Below, in pieces: positions 31,872-42,398 of a stretch of 47,159 nucleotides of DNA. The stretch lies in contig NZ_JAODNK010000125.1 of the NCBI RefSeq assembly GCF_025465275.1, positions 1 through 47,159 on the forward strand, read 5' to 3'. The translations under genes and the position numbers were made by a program. The stretch is from Nocardia sp. (GTDB taxonomy: Bacteria > Actinomycetota > Actinomycetes > Mycobacteriales > Mycobacteriaceae). The stretch's first letter is position 1. Each line of letters starts with the position of its first letter. The notes under the pieces were generated by a model. That model saw nothing but the letters and a program-made list of their open reading frames with translations. It was not told the origin of the DNA and searched no databases.

Positions 31872-32657
31872 TTACGGCAGGGGGCCGCCGGCGGCGATTG
31901 CTGAGAGGGTGGCGAATTCGTCGCCCTTCAGGGAGGCGCCGCCGACGAGGGCGCCGTCGATGTCGGTTTGGCCGACTAGTTCGCCGACGTTCTTGGCGTT
32001 GACGGAGCCGCCGTAGAGGACTCGGACGCCTGCTGCCACTTCGGGATTCGCCAGGTCGGCGAGTTCCTTGCGGATGGCGCCGCAGACTTCCTGGGCGTTG
32101 GCGGGGGTGGCTACCTTGCCGGTGCCGATGGCCCAGACGGGCTCGTAGGCGATGACGACCTTGGAGATTTCCTCGGCGGTCAGGCCCTTGAGGGAGCCGC
32201 GGAGCTGTTCGAGGTTGTAGGCGACGTGGGTCTTGGACTCACGGACGCCGAGACCCTCACCGATGCAGACGATCGGCGTGATGCCGAACTTCAGCGCCTG
32301 CTTGGCCTTCTCCAGAACCGTTGCGTCGCTTTCCAAGTGGTACTGGCGACGCTCTGAATGGCCGACCACCACGTAGCTGCAACCCAGCTTGGCCAGCATG
32401 GAGCCGCTGATCTCGCCGGTGTAGGCGCCCTCGTCGTGCGTCGAAACATCCTGCGCGCCATAGGTGAGCAGCAGGCGGTCACCCTCGATGAGGGTCTGCA
32501 CGCTGCGCAGGTCGGTGAACGGCGGAATCACCGTGACATCGACCTTCGCGAAGTACTTCTCGGGCAGGGCGAACGCGATCTTCTGCACCAGGGAGATGGC
32601 CTCGAGGTGATTGAGGTTCATCTTCCAGTTGCCGGCGATCAAAGGCTTACGTGCCAT
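31872..32657 (-). CDS. tpiA: Triosephosphate isomerase
   Basis: Protein of 261 residues, a standard length, interconverting dihydroxyacetone phosphate and glyceraldehyde 3-phosphate. The active-site lysine is Lys12 in NWKMN. The catalytic histidine is His100 in VVVGHSERR, and the catalytic base is Glu172 in AYEPVWAIGTG. The phosphate-gripping loop follows that glutamate, and the C-terminal VRVLYGGSVNAKN closes the barrel. It is the last gene of gap-pgk-tpiA, starting three bases after the pgk stop, and the set forms one operon ended by the hairpin at 31821. Confidence 0.98.
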   Translation of the reverse strand: MARKPLIAGNWKMNLNHLEAISLVQKIAFALPEKYFAKVDVTVIPPFTDLRSVQTLIEGDRLLLTYGAQDVSTHDEGAYTGEISGSMLAKLGCSYVVVGHSERRQYHLESDATVLEKAKQALKFGITPIVCIGEGLGVRESKTHVAYNLEQLRGSLKGLTAEEISKVVIAYEPVWAIGTGKVATPANAQEVCGAIRKELADLANPEVAAGVRVLYGGSVNAKNVGELVGQTDIDGALVGGASLKGDEFATLSAIAAGGPLP

Positions 32658-32660
32658 GGC

Positions 32661-33908
32661 TCAGTCCTCCAAGACGGCGATGCCCGGGAGTTCTTTGCCC
32701 TCCAGGTATTCCAGCGACGCGCCGCCGCCGGTGGAGATGTGCGAGAAGCCGTCGTCCGGCAGGCCCAGGGACCGCACGGCCGCCGCCGAATCGCCGCCGC
32801 CGACCACCGTGAACGCGCCCTTGCCGGTGGCGATGACGATCGCCTCGGCAACACCGCGGGTACCGGCGGCGAACTGCTCGAATTCGAACACGCCCATGGG
32901 ACCGTTCCAGAACACCGTCTTGGCCTCGGTCAGCAGCGCCCCGAAGCGAGCCGTCGATTCGGGACCGATGTCCAGGCCCATCCAGCCGTCCGGAATCTCG
33001 TTGGCGGGCACCACCTTCGACTCGGCATCCGCGGCGAACTTGTCCGCCACCACGATGTCGCGCGGCAGGTGGATCACGTCGGCGTACTTGTCGAGCAGAT
33101 CCTTGCAGGTGTCGATCATCTCGGCCTGCAGCAGCGAGCCGCCGACCGGAAGACCCTGCGCCGCAAGGAAGGTGAAGCACATGCCGCCACCGATGACCAG
33201 CGTGTCCACCTTCGGCGCGAGCGCCTCGATGACCGCCAGTTTGTCGGAGACCTTGGAACCGCCGAGCACCACCGCGTACGGGCGCTCGGACTGCTCGGTG
33301 AGCTTCTCGAGCACCTCGGTCTCGGCCGCGACGAGCCCACCCGCGTAGTGCGGCAGCAACTTCGCCACGTCGTAGACCGACGCCTGCTTGCGGTGCACCA
33401 CACCGAAACCGTCGGAGACGAACGCGCCGTCATCGCCGACCAGCTCGACCAGCGCGGCGGCCAACTTGGCCCGCTGCGCCTCGTCCTTGCTGGTCTCACG
33501 CGGATCGAAACGAATGTTCTCCAGCAGCAGCACATCACCGTCGGTGAGGCCCTCGGAACGCGCGAGCGCGTCCTGACCCACCACGTCACCGGCGAGCTGG
33601 ACATTGCGGCCCAGTTCCTCGGCCAGACGCGCGGCTACGGGAGCGAGCGAAAGCTTCGGGTCCGGCTCACCCTTCGGGCGACCCAGATGCGCGGTGACAA
33701 CCACCTTCGCGCCGGCCTCGGCCAGCGCCTTGATGGTCGGCGCCGACGCGATAATGCGGCCCGGGTCGGTGATTACGCCGCCGCTAGCGACCGCTTGCGG
33801 GTCGCTCGAAACAGGGAAGTCGAGGGGAACGTTCAGGTCGGAGCGCACAAGCACGCCCCGGCCCTCGACACCCTCGTTCAGGAGATCCTGGAGTGTCTTG
33901 ATCGTCAT
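32661..33908 (-). CDS. pgk: Phosphoglycerate kinase
   Basis: Protein of 415 residues that moves phosphate from 1,3-bisphosphoglycerate to ADP, the first ATP-making step of glycolysis. Seen are the N-terminal substrate region VLVRSDLNVPLD, TAHLGRPKGEPD with the arginine contacts, LLLENIRFDPRE, and the nucleotide-side motifs VLGGSKVSDK and FTVVGGGDSAAA. It lies between gap and tpiA, five bases after the gap stop. The length is normal, with no odd residues in these motifs. Confidence 0.98.
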   Translation of the reverse strand: MTIKTLQDLLNEGVEGRGVLVRSDLNVPLDFPVSSDPQAVASGGVITDPGRIIASAPTIKALAEAGAKVVVTAHLGRPKGEPDPKLSLAPVAARLAEELGRNVQLAGDVVGQDALARSEGLTDGDVLLLENIRFDPRETSKDEAQRAKLAAALVELVGDDGAFVSDGFGVVHRKQASVYDVAKLLPHYAGGLVAAETEVLEKLTEQSERPYAVVLGGSKVSDKLAVIEALAPKVDTLVIGGGMCFTFLAAQGLPVGGSLLQAEMIDTCKDLLDKYADVIHLPRDIVVADKFAADAESKVVPANEIPDGWMGLDIGPESTARFGALLTEAKTVFWNGPMGVFEFEQFAAGTRGVAEAIVIATGKGAFTVVGGGDSAAAVRSLGLPDDGFSHISTGGGASLEYLEGKELPGIAVLED

Positions 33909-33913
33909 CGCGC

Positions 33914-34930
<1,017 letters not shown>

Positions 34931-35058
34931 GTTATCGCTCCTCAGCTATCAAGCGGATCGTTTCCCTTGTTGTCTCACCCTAAACCCGTAACGGAAACGT
35001 CACAGACACACCCCTGCCCCATGTGAGGGCGGAGACGGTCGGTTTGCTTCCAGTTACG

Positions 35059-35098
35059 ACCGAGGCACCGCAACCCATGGGGGTTGCGGTGCCTCGGT
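35059..35098 (-). terminator. Terminator after whiA
   Basis: A perfect 18-bp stem (35059-35076 with 35081-35098) around the loop ATGG, starting just after the whiA stop. No T-run follows. It separates the whiA operon from the gap operon. Confidence 0.8.
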
Positions 35099-35103
35099 TC
35101 AGG

Positions 35104-36087
35104 TCACGCTTCTTCGAGCAGCTCCGCGGTGACGGCGGATTCGGTGTCCGGTACGCCCAATTCCTTTGCGCGCCGGTCCGCCATCGAGAGCAAGCGTCGA
35201 ATACGGCCTGCCACAGCGTCTTTGGTCATCGGCGGATCGGCCAGCTGGCCGAGCTCCTCCAGTGACGCCTGACGGTGCAGGACACGCAACTTGCCGGCGG
35301 CGGCCAAATGATCGGGCACATCGTCGGCCAGTATTTCCAGTGCGCGCTCCACGCGGGCTGCGGCGGCTACCGCGGCCCGGGCCGAGCGACGCAGATTGGC
35401 GTCATCGAAATTCGCGAGGCGGTTGGCGGTGGCGCGGACCTCGCGGCGCATGCGCCGCTCCTCCCACGTGAGCCGAGTGTCCTGCGCACCCATGCGGGTG
35501 AGCAGTGCACCGATGGCCTCACCATCGCGCACGACCACGCGGTCGGTTCCGCGTACTTCGCGTGCTTTGGCCGAGATGCCCATACGCCGGGCCGCGCCGA
35601 CTAGCGCGAGCGCGGCTTCCGGACCGGGGCAACTCACCTCCAGCGCGGAAGACCGGCCCGGTTCGGTGAGCGAGCCGTGCGCGAGAAACGCTCCGCGCCA
35701 AGCGGCTTCGGCATCACCGATGCTGCCGCCGACCACCTGAGCGGGCAAACCCCGCACGGGACGACCGCGCACATCGAGCAAACCGGTCTGGCGCGCCAGC
35801 GCCTCGCCTTCCTTGGATACCCGTACGACGTACCGGGAGGTTTTACGGAGCCCGCCCGCACCAAGGACATGCACATCGGAGCCGTAGCCGTACAGCTCGA
35901 AGATCTCCCGACGCAGGCGCCGGGCAATGGAACCCATGTCCACTTCGGCTTCTACGATCACTCGACCACCGACGATGTGCAATCCACCGGCGAACCGCAG
36001 TAGCGCGGACAGTTCCGCCTTGCGCGAACTCACCTGTGAAATGGTGAGTCGGCTCAGCTCGTCCTTCACTTCCGCTGTCATCGCCAC
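35104..36087 (-). CDS. whiA: WhiA, DNA-binding developmental/division regulator
   Basis: Protein of 327 residues with two parts. The N-terminal domain (residues 1-200) is a LAGLIDADG-homing-endonuclease-derived fold without nuclease activity, containing GAFLAHGSLTEPG. The C-terminal helix-turn-helix lies about residues 250-310, LEELGQLADPPMTKDAVAGRIRRLL. In Streptomyces WhiA works with WhiB for sporulation septation, while in other Gram-positives it affects cell division. The GTG at 36087 fits the GGAG eight bases before it; ATG at 36081 is too far. It overlaps the yvcK end by ten bases, as in the conserved rapZ-yvcK-whiA cluster. Confidence 0.96.
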   Translation of the reverse strand: MAMTAEVKDELSRLTISQVSSRKAELSALLRFAGGLHIVGGRVIVEAEVDMGSIARRLRREIFELYGYGSDVHVLGAGGLRKTSRYVVRVSKEGEALARQTGLLDVRGRPVRGLPAQVVGGSIGDAEAAWRGAFLAHGSLTEPGRSSALEVSCPGPEAALALVGAARRMGISAKAREVRGTDRVVVRDGEAIGALLTRMGAQDTRLTWEERRMRREVRATANRLANFDDANLRRSARAAVAAAARVERALEILADDVPDHLAAAGKLRVLHRQASLEELGQLADPPMTKDAVAGRIRRLLSMADRRAKELGVPDTESAVTAELLEEA

Positions 36088-37148
36088 GAGACGCGCTCCT
36101 TTCCACCCAACGCGGACCGCACGTGTTGGCCCATATGCCGTCCTTCGACTCGAAGACCTGCTGATTCCGGCCGAGGTTGCCGGATCACCTGATCCAGTGC
36201 GGCGGCAAGCTTTCCGGGGTGGTGCCGGTCTGTCCCGGCCTCGGCAACATCAGCGAAGGTTACTCGTGCTCGCAGCTGTTCGGCAGCTCTTGCTACATGT
36301 TCGCGTTCCCTACCCTCGGGTACGGATCCTGAATCCACCAAAACATGGTCCACCGTGAAATCCGGTGCGTGCTGGGACAATACATGTAGGTGCCGTTCCG
36401 CGGAGAATCCGGCCGTTTCGCCCGGTTCCGCAGCGAGGTTGAGCACCAGCACTTTCCGGGCCCGAGTGTGCAGTAGAGATTCGTGCAAATCGGGCACGAG
36501 CACATGCGGAATGACGCTCGTGAACCAGCTGCCGGGACCGAGAACAACAACGTCCGCATGCTCGATTGCCGAGGTAGCCTCCGTGCAGGCGGGCGGATCG
36601 GACGGAATCAGGCGCACCCTGCGGACCTTGCCCGGAGTGGTCGCGACCGCGACCTGACCCCGGATGCAACGGCTCACGCGCGGGTCGCCTTCCAGCCCCG
36701 CCACATCCGCTTCGATGGTCAAAGCGATGGGCGACATCGGTAGCACTCGACCGGTGATGCGGAGGATCTTGCCGGCCTCGTCGAGCGCGGCCACCGGATC
36801 ACCCAATTCCTCTGTCAAGCCCGCCAGAATCAGATTGCCGACCGAATGCCCGGCCAGTGCTCCGGAACCGCCGAAGCGATGCTGAAGAGTGCGCGCCCAG
36901 ATGCCGTCGGACTCCTCGGCCAGGGCCGCCAGCGCCATGCGCAGGTCGCCCGGAGGCAGCATGCCGAGTTCGGAACGCAGTCGCCCGGAGGACCCACCGT
37001 CATCGGCGACCGTCACCACCGCCGTGATCTTGCGGGTCAGCCGCCGCACCGCTGTCAGTGTCGCGTACAGACCGTGGCCGCCACCCAGCGCGACAATCGC
37101 TGGATTGGATTGCCGGCTCGCCGCCGAATTCGTTTCGCGCGCAGTCAT
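36078..37148 (-). CDS. yvcK: YvcK/CofD-like gluconeogenesis factor
   Basis: Protein of 356 residues of the CofD/YvcK superfamily. The nucleotide-binding start IVALGGGHGLYATLTAVRR and the loop TVADDGGSSGRLRSELGMLPPGD are diagnostic. YvcK binds UDP-sugars and is needed for growth on gluconeogenic carbon and for proper wall synthesis in Bacillus; in mycobacteria the homologue (CuvA) is at the growing pole. It does not make F420 precursors itself. It overlaps rapZ by the ATGA at 37145-37148 and whiA by ten bases, so the three are translationally coupled. Confidence 0.95.
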   Translation of the reverse strand: MTARETNSAASRQSNPAIVALGGGHGLYATLTAVRRLTRKITAVVTVADDGGSSGRLRSELGMLPPGDLRMALAALAEESDGIWARTLQHRFGGSGALAGHSVGNLILAGLTEELGDPVAALDEAGKILRITGRVLPMSPIALTIEADVAGLEGDPRVSRCIRGQVAVATTPGKVRRVRLIPSDPPACTEATSAIEHADVVVLGPGSWFTSVIPHVLVPDLHESLLHTRARKVLVLNLAAEPGETAGFSAERHLHVLSQHAPDFTVDHVLVDSGSVPEGREREHVARAAEQLRARVTFADVAEAGTDRHHPGKLAAALDQVIRQPRPESAGLRVEGRHMGQHVRSALGGKERVSWR

Positions 37149-38071
37149 TCTCGCCCCAAATCCCGATGGACCACGCGGATCACGTCCCCCGATCCGGGGT
37201 TCGCGCCGGCGCCGAGTAGTTCACCCAGAGCCTCCGCTATCGCCACACTGCGGTGTTTACCGCCCGTGCAGCCCACTGCCACGGTCATGTATCGCTTCCC
37301 CTCTTGGCGGTAGCCCTCGGTGGTGAGGTCGATGAGGTGGCGACCGGTACCCAGATAGTCCTGGGCTCCCGGACGCGACAGCACATACTCACTGACCGCG
37401 GCATCCTGTCCGGTCTGTTCGCGGAGTTCCGGGACCCAATGCGGATTGGGCAGGAAACGCAAATCCAACACCATATCGGCGTCCAGTGGTACTCCGTACT
37501 TAAAACCGAACGATTGGATTGTTAATTGCAAGGCGGTCCTGGCATCCCCGCCATACGCCTCTTCCAGCTTTCGGTGCAGCTGGTGAATCGATAGTGCGGT
37601 GGTGTCGATGACGAGATCGGCCGCGGTCTTCACCGAAGCCAGACGGCGGCGTTCCGCGGAAATGCCCGCGGTCAGCGTGCCGTCGGCACTCTCGCTCTGC
37701 AGCGGATGACGCCGCCGCGCGAACCCGTATCGACGGATCAGGACATCGTCGGAGGCCTCCAGGAAAAGAATGCGGGTGCGCACGCCCGCGGAGCGCAGTT
37801 GTTCGGTTACCGCCGAAAGATTTCCGGTGAAGAAGCGGCTGCGCACATCCATCACCATGGCGAGCTTGCGAATCGGAGGGTCGGCACTGTCACCGAGTTC
37901 GACCATGCGGCCGATCAACTCGGGTGGCAGATTGTCGGCAACGTAGTAGCCGAGATCTTCGAGCACCTTGGCAGCGGTACCACGACCCGCCCCGGACAAA
38001 CCGGTGACGATGACCACCTCGACCTGTTGTGGCTCACCGAGGTTCTTACTACTGGCTTCGACGCGCGTCAT
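37145..38071 (-). CDS. rapZ: RapZ-type nucleotide-binding protein
   Basis: Protein of 308 residues. The N-terminal P-loop is TGLSGAGRGTAAKVL, with arginine where most proteins have lysine, a form also seen in actinobacterial relatives. ADNLPPELI follows, and the C-terminal part has GVPLDADMVLDLRFLPNPHW and the late block AVGCTGGKHRSVAI that is typical of the family. In Escherichia coli RapZ directs decay of the GlmZ RNA and so controls glucosamine-6-phosphate synthesis; that RNA system is absent from actinobacteria, so the function here is not known. The ATG at 38071 is the first start in frame. It heads the rapZ-yvcK-whiA cluster. Confidence 0.95.
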   Translation of the reverse strand: MTRVEASSKNLGEPQQVEVVIVTGLSGAGRGTAAKVLEDLGYYVADNLPPELIGRMVELGDSADPPIRKLAMVMDVRSRFFTGNLSAVTEQLRSAGVRTRILFLEASDDVLIRRYGFARRRHPLQSESADGTLTAGISAERRRLASVKTAADLVIDTTALSIHQLHRKLEEAYGGDARTALQLTIQSFGFKYGVPLDADMVLDLRFLPNPHWVPELREQTGQDAAVSEYVLSRPGAQDYLGTGRHLIDLTTEGYRQEGKRYMTVAVGCTGGKHRSVAIAEALGELLGAGANPGSGDVIRVVHRDLGRE

Positions 38072-38241
38072 GTCCTACCGGGTTCGTGTCTGGGGTTCCC
38101 TCGATCATCCTGCACCGATAACCCAAAACATCGCAGGCGCACGCGCGAGGAGAGACACAGCTGTAATTCTCCCGCTCCACCTGCACAGACGGCGTGTCGC
38201 GCAACATGCTCTCGGCGTGTCGCGCGGGCGCCGAATGTGAC

Positions 38242-40254
38242 CTACTCGGTGTGCAAGGCGTCCAATACCGCCTTCGCCGTGGCCACACCGATGCCCGGGA
38301 CCTCGGTGATCTGCTCCACCGTAGCGTCCTTCAGCTTCGCGACAGAGCCGAAGTGCGTGACCAGAGCGGTCTTGCGGGCCGCACCCAGACCGGGGACGGC
38401 GTCGAGTGCCGAAGCGGTCATGCGGCGGGAGCGTTTGCTGCGATGGAAGGTGATGGCGAAGCGGTGCGCCTCGTCACGCACGCGCTGCAGCAGATATAGC
38501 GATTCGCTGGTGCGGGGCATGATCACCGGATCCGGCTCATTGGGCACCCAGACCTCTTCGAGGCGCTTGGCCAAGCCGATGACCGCGACATCGGTGATGC
38601 CGAGCTCGTCGAGCACCTCGGCGGCGGCATTCACCTGCGGTGCGCCGCCGTCGACCACGTAGAGGTTGGGCGGATAGGCAAAGCGGCGTGGTTTGCCCGT
38701 CTTCGGGTCTATGCCCGGAAGGCCCGATTCCATTGGGTCCGAACCGGATTCGAGTGCGGCCAGGTCGGCCGCCTCCGCAGCGTCCAGGTCGCGGCGCAGT
38801 TTGCCGAAGCGCCGCCGGGTCACCTCGGCGATGCTGGCCACATCGTCGGAGCGGCCGTCGCCGGCGGCTTCCTTGATGGCGTAGTGCCGGTATTCGGACT
38901 TGCGCGCCAAACCGTCCTCGAAGACCACCAGGGAGGCCACCACATCGGTGCCCTGCACATGGCTGATATCCACACATTCAATGCGCAGCGGCGCGCTGTC
39001 CAGATCGAGTGCATCCTGAATGCCCTGCAGGGCGGCCGAGCGCGCGGTGAGATCGCCTGCGCGCCTTAGCTTGTGCTGTTGCAGCGACTCCTGCGCATTG
39101 CGCTGCACGGTCTCGGCGAGGGCCTTCTTGTCGCCACGCTGCGGCACCCGCAGCTGCACGCCGGAGCCGCGGATACCGGCCAGCCACTGCTGCACCTGTT
39201 CGGCATCCCGGGGCAGCGCCGGCACCAGCACCTCGCGCGGCACCACCGCACCGGGCTGTTCCTCACCGGCCTGCGCCGCGAGGGTCGACTGCTCGCCGTA
39301 GAACTGGGTCAGGAACTGTTCGACCAGAACCGGCAGCTCACCGCCCGATTCGACCTCGTCGATGGCGTCACCGGATTTGTCGACCACCCAGCCGCGCTGA
39401 CCGCGCACCCGGCCGTCGCGGACGTGGAAGATCTGCACCGCGACTTCCAATTCATCGATCGCGAACTCGACCACATCGGCATCGGTACCGGTGCCCAGCA
39501 CCACCGCCTGCTTTTCGAGGGCCCGGCGCAGCGCCTGGACGTCGTCGCGCAGCCGGGCTGCGGTCTCGAACTCGAGTTCCTCGGAGGCGGAATGCATCTT
39601 CCGCTCCAGCTCCTTGACCAGCCGGTCGGTCTTACCCGAGAGGAAGTCGCAGAAATCCTCGACGATCTGCCGATGCTCGTCGGCATTCACCCGGCCGACG
39701 CACGGTGCGGAACATTTGTCGATGTACCCCAGCAGGCACGGACGGCCGATCTGGTTGTGCCGCTTGAAGACTCCCGCGGAGCAGGTGCGCACCGGGAATA
39801 CCCGCAGCAGCAGATCCAGCGTCTCGCGAATGGCCCAGGCGTGCGCGTACGGCCCGAAGTACCGAACCCCCTTCTTGCGCGGACCCCGGTAGACGAAGAC
39901 TCGCGGGTACTCCTCATTGAGGCTGACCGCCAGCACCGGATAGGACTTGTCGTCCCGATACCGCACATTGAATCGCGGATCGAACTCCTTGATCCAGTTG
40001 TACTCGAGCTGCAGCGCCTCCACCTCGGTGGACACCACGGTCCACTCCACGCTGGCCGCCGTGGTCACCATCTGCCGGGTGCGCGGATGCAGCGATGTGA
40101 TGTCCGCAAAGTACGAGTTCAGTCTGCTCCGCAGACTTTTCGCCTTACCGACGTAGATGACCCGGCTGTGCACATCGCGAAACTTGTACACACCGGGTTC
40201 AACAGGAATCGTCCCCGGCGCGGGCCGGTACGTCGCGGGATCTGCCACGCCCAC
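38242..40254 (-). CDS. uvrC: UvrC, excinuclease subunit
   Basis: Protein of 670 residues that makes both incisions in UvrABC nucleotide excision repair. The N-terminal GIY-YIG nuclease domain is GVYKFRDVHSRVIYVGKAKSLRSR. A cysteine-rich middle (LLGYIDKCSAPCVG) and the UVR/UvrB-binding helix pair (MHSASEELEFETAARLRDDVQ) follow. The RNase H-like second nuclease has IECVDISHVQGTDVVASLVVF and NLYVVDGGAPQVNAA. The C-terminal tandem helix-hairpin-helix is VPGLGAARKTAL and VPGIGVATAKAVLDAL. A GTG at 40254 or 40248 starts it; no strong ribosome site is seen. rapZ lies 170 bases on, after a gap with a repeated GGCGTGTCGCGC. Confidence 0.97.
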   Translation of the reverse strand: MGVADPATYRPAPGTIPVEPGVYKFRDVHSRVIYVGKAKSLRSRLNSYFADITSLHPRTRQMVTTAASVEWTVVSTEVEALQLEYNWIKEFDPRFNVRYRDDKSYPVLAVSLNEEYPRVFVYRGPRKKGVRYFGPYAHAWAIRETLDLLLRVFPVRTCSAGVFKRHNQIGRPCLLGYIDKCSAPCVGRVNADEHRQIVEDFCDFLSGKTDRLVKELERKMHSASEELEFETAARLRDDVQALRRALEKQAVVLGTGTDADVVEFAIDELEVAVQIFHVRDGRVRGQRGWVVDKSGDAIDEVESGGELPVLVEQFLTQFYGEQSTLAAQAGEEQPGAVVPREVLVPALPRDAEQVQQWLAGIRGSGVQLRVPQRGDKKALAETVQRNAQESLQQHKLRRAGDLTARSAALQGIQDALDLDSAPLRIECVDISHVQGTDVVASLVVFEDGLARKSEYRHYAIKEAAGDGRSDDVASIAEVTRRRFGKLRRDLDAAEAADLAALESGSDPMESGLPGIDPKTGKPRRFAYPPNLYVVDGGAPQVNAAAEVLDELGITDVAVIGLAKRLEEVWVPNEPDPVIMPRTSESLYLLQRVRDEAHRFAITFHRSKRSRRMTASALDAVPGLGAARKTALVTHFGSVAKLKDATVEQITEVPGIGVATAKAVLDALHTE

Positions 40255-40434
40255 AGGTTAACCAGCCCCTCCGACAGCCCGGCGGCACCGGCTCCCTCCG
40301 GCGCCGCGCACGAGCCGCGCGGCGGGAATCTCCTTGCGACACGGCCGGGATCGGCGGCGCGCCGGGGAGTGCATCCGGGAGGGGCGCGGTGACGAAGGTA
40401 TCGACAAGATCAGCTGACAGATGGGAGCAGTGAC

Positions 40435-40647
40435 ATGATCCGCCTTCGCCTTCGCCGCCGGTGGCTCGCGATCGGAGCCGCAGTGACCTTGGCGGCCGCC
40501 GCGCTGGTGGCCGTGTCCATGCCGGCCACCGCGGAATCGCAGGACGCGTCGACCGTCGTGTCCGGGGACTACCTCCGGCACACATCGAACACACTGGTGT
40601 GCGCCGGGCCGGTGGCCGCCGCGCCGGAGCAGCTCCTCGTCGCGTAG
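40435..40647 (+). CDS. Small exported protein, 70 residues
   Basis: A short gene with a charged start MIRLRLRRRWL, a hydrophobic helix (AIGAAVTLAAAALVAVSM) and a likely cleavage after ATAES. The mature part of about 37 residues is hydrophilic with one cysteine. GGGAG lies well placed before the ATG at 40435. No family is recognised. It is followed by another small exported protein in the same direction; the two may be cotranscribed. Confidence 0.65.
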   Translation: MIRLRLRRRWLAIGAAVTLAAAALVAVSMPATAESQDASTVVSGDYLRHTSNTLVCAGPVAAAPEQLLVA

Positions 40648-40757
40648 CCGCCGCAGGTCTGTGCGCGTGTACTCCCACGCCGGAGCGGCGCATGAGGCCA
40701 CTATGGGGGCCGCACTGTCATCGGACGATCTATCCACGCACAAGGAGAGAGTTGAAG

Positions 40758-41093
40758 ATGAACCGTCCTTACCGCCGATCGCTCGCGGTCGGCTCGGCCC
40801 TGGGTCTCGGAGCCGCGGCCCTGGTCACGATTGTCGCCCCGGCCTCGCAGGCCGAGGAGGCGTGCCGCATCGACCGGACGCTGGATACCGCCACCTACAC
40901 CTGTCCCGCCGACGGGCACTGGTATGCCGCTGTGGTGCAGTGCCTGGGCACGCGGGAGGTCGGCAACGGCCAGCAGGCCCCGACCTACATCGTGGGTGAC
41001 TCGCCGCGGCCGCTCATGCCCATGACCATCGAGTGCACCGGCGACGGCCGCAAGGGCATTGTGCTCAACGCCTACACCGACGGCCCGTTCTGA
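40758..41093 (+). CDS. Small exported cysteine-containing protein
   Basis: Protein of 111 residues. A signal peptide (RPYRRSLAVGSALGLGAAAL, cleavage near SQAEE) precedes a mature part with four cysteines (EACRID, TYTCPA, VVQCLG, TIECTG), which could form two disulfide bonds. A strong AGGAGAG stands before the ATG at 40758. The fold is not recognised; a small beta domain is plausible. It lies 110 bases after another small exported-protein gene and converges with the glycosylase gene. Confidence 0.72.
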   Translation: MNRPYRRSLAVGSALGLGAAALVTIVAPASQAEEACRIDRTLDTATYTCPADGHWYAAVVQCLGTREVGNGQQAPTYIVGDSPRPLMPMTIECTGDGRKGIVLNAYTDGPF

Positions 41094-41106
41094 CGCTGTA
41101 TCCCGG

Positions 41107-42363
41107 CTAGACGCGCAGGCGCGGGCTCAGCTCGCGCCTCAACGCGGCCGCCAGCTCGCCGCGCTCCCCCACCTCGAAGGTGTCCAGCCCGAGCCAATCG
41201 GCCATTTCCCGTAGTGCCCCAGCAAGTTCCGCCACGACCCGGGCAGTGCCACGGCCGGGTTCGGCGAAGGCGCCGGGCACCCGCAGCACGCCGGAATTAC
41301 GGTCCGCGCGTAGGTCGACCCGGCCCACCAGTTCACCGTCGAGCAGGAACGGGAAGACGTAATAGCCGTGCACGCGTTTGTGTTCCGGCGTGTAGATCTC
41401 GATGCGGTAGTGGAAATCGAAGAGACGCTCGGTGCGGGCGCGGAAGAAGATCAGCGGATCGAAGGGGCAGAGCAGCGCGGACCCGGTGATGCTGCGCGGG
41501 GTGCGCGCCTCGGCATGCAGGTAGGCCGGTTTGTCCCAGCCCGCCACGGTGACCTGTGTGAGCTCACCCGCGTCGAGCAGATCCGCGATGGCGGGCTCGG
41601 TCTGACGGCGGTTCAACCGGTAGTAGTCACGCAGATCGGTTTCGGTGCCGATCCCGTGCGCGGCCGCGGCCCGGCGGACCAGTTCCCGGACGGCGTCGGC
41701 CTCGCCGACCTCGCGCGCGAACACCTCGGGCGGAATGACGCGCTCGGTCAGGTCGTAATGCCGTTGGAAGCCAACACGTTTGGGTGCCGACAGCTCCCCC
41801 GCCGCGAAGAGCGCCTCGCACACCACCTTGGTATCGCTGTAGTTCCAGCCCCAATGATCCTTGGACCGTGGACGATCCAGCTCGAGATGCCGCTCCACCT
41901 CACCGGCGGTGCTCGCACCGAACTCCTTCAGCACACCCTTCACATCATCGGCCAGCCCCGGATTACGCTGCGCCACTTGGCGCATACCGTTCCAGCGCCC
42001 GTGCCGGTACTCCACCATGCGCCAGCGCATGAGCGCCCAATCCTGCACCGGAATCAGCGCCGCCTCGTGCGCCCAGTACTCGACCAGCTTGCGCGGGCGG
42101 CGAGCGGTATCGCTCCAGGCCGCCTCGTCCAGCAGCGCGGTGTCATACGCGCCGATCCGGCTGAACACCGGCGCGTAGTGCGCCCGCACCACCGCCGACA
42201 CCGAATCCAGCTGCAATAGCTTTGTGCTCTCCAGCGCTTTCCACACCGTCCGCCGCGTCGCCGGACCGCTGGGCTTGGCGGCGGCGAACCCCTGGGCAGC
42301 CAGGGCAGTGCGACGCGCCGCAGCGACGGTCAGGGTCGGGATCCCACTCGGAGAAGTCGGCAC
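41107..42363 (-). CDS. YcaQ/AlkX-type winged-helix DNA glycosylase
   Basis: Protein of 418 residues of the HTH_42 family, to which the interstrand-crosslink glycosylases YcaQ and AlkX belong. They cut damaged bases, for example nitrogen-mustard crosslinks, from DNA. The catalytic QxD motif is QLD at residues 51-53 in STKLLQLDSVSAVVRAHYA. The three winged-helix units include SAPKRVGFQRHYDLTERVIP. The late block GSALLCPFDPLIFFRARTERLFDFHYRIEIY is typical. It starts with GTG at 42363 and is divergent from the FAD dehydrogenase gene, with a 20-bp palindrome between. Confidence 0.87.
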   Translation of the reverse strand: MPTSPSGIPTLTVAAARRTALAAQGFAAAKPSGPATRRTVWKALESTKLLQLDSVSAVVRAHYAPVFSRIGAYDTALLDEAAWSDTARRPRKLVEYWAHEAALIPVQDWALMRWRMVEYRHGRWNGMRQVAQRNPGLADDVKGVLKEFGASTAGEVERHLELDRPRSKDHWGWNYSDTKVVCEALFAAGELSAPKRVGFQRHYDLTERVIPPEVFAREVGEADAVRELVRRAAAAHGIGTETDLRDYYRLNRRQTEPAIADLLDAGELTQVTVAGWDKPAYLHAEARTPRSITGSALLCPFDPLIFFRARTERLFDFHYRIEIYTPEHKRVHGYYVFPFLLDGELVGRVDLRADRNSGVLRVPGAFAEPGRGTARVVAELAGALREMADWLGLDTFEVGERGELAAALRRELSPRLRV

Positions 42364-42398
42364 ACTCAGACCATGCCATGTCCGACCGACAAGATTAT

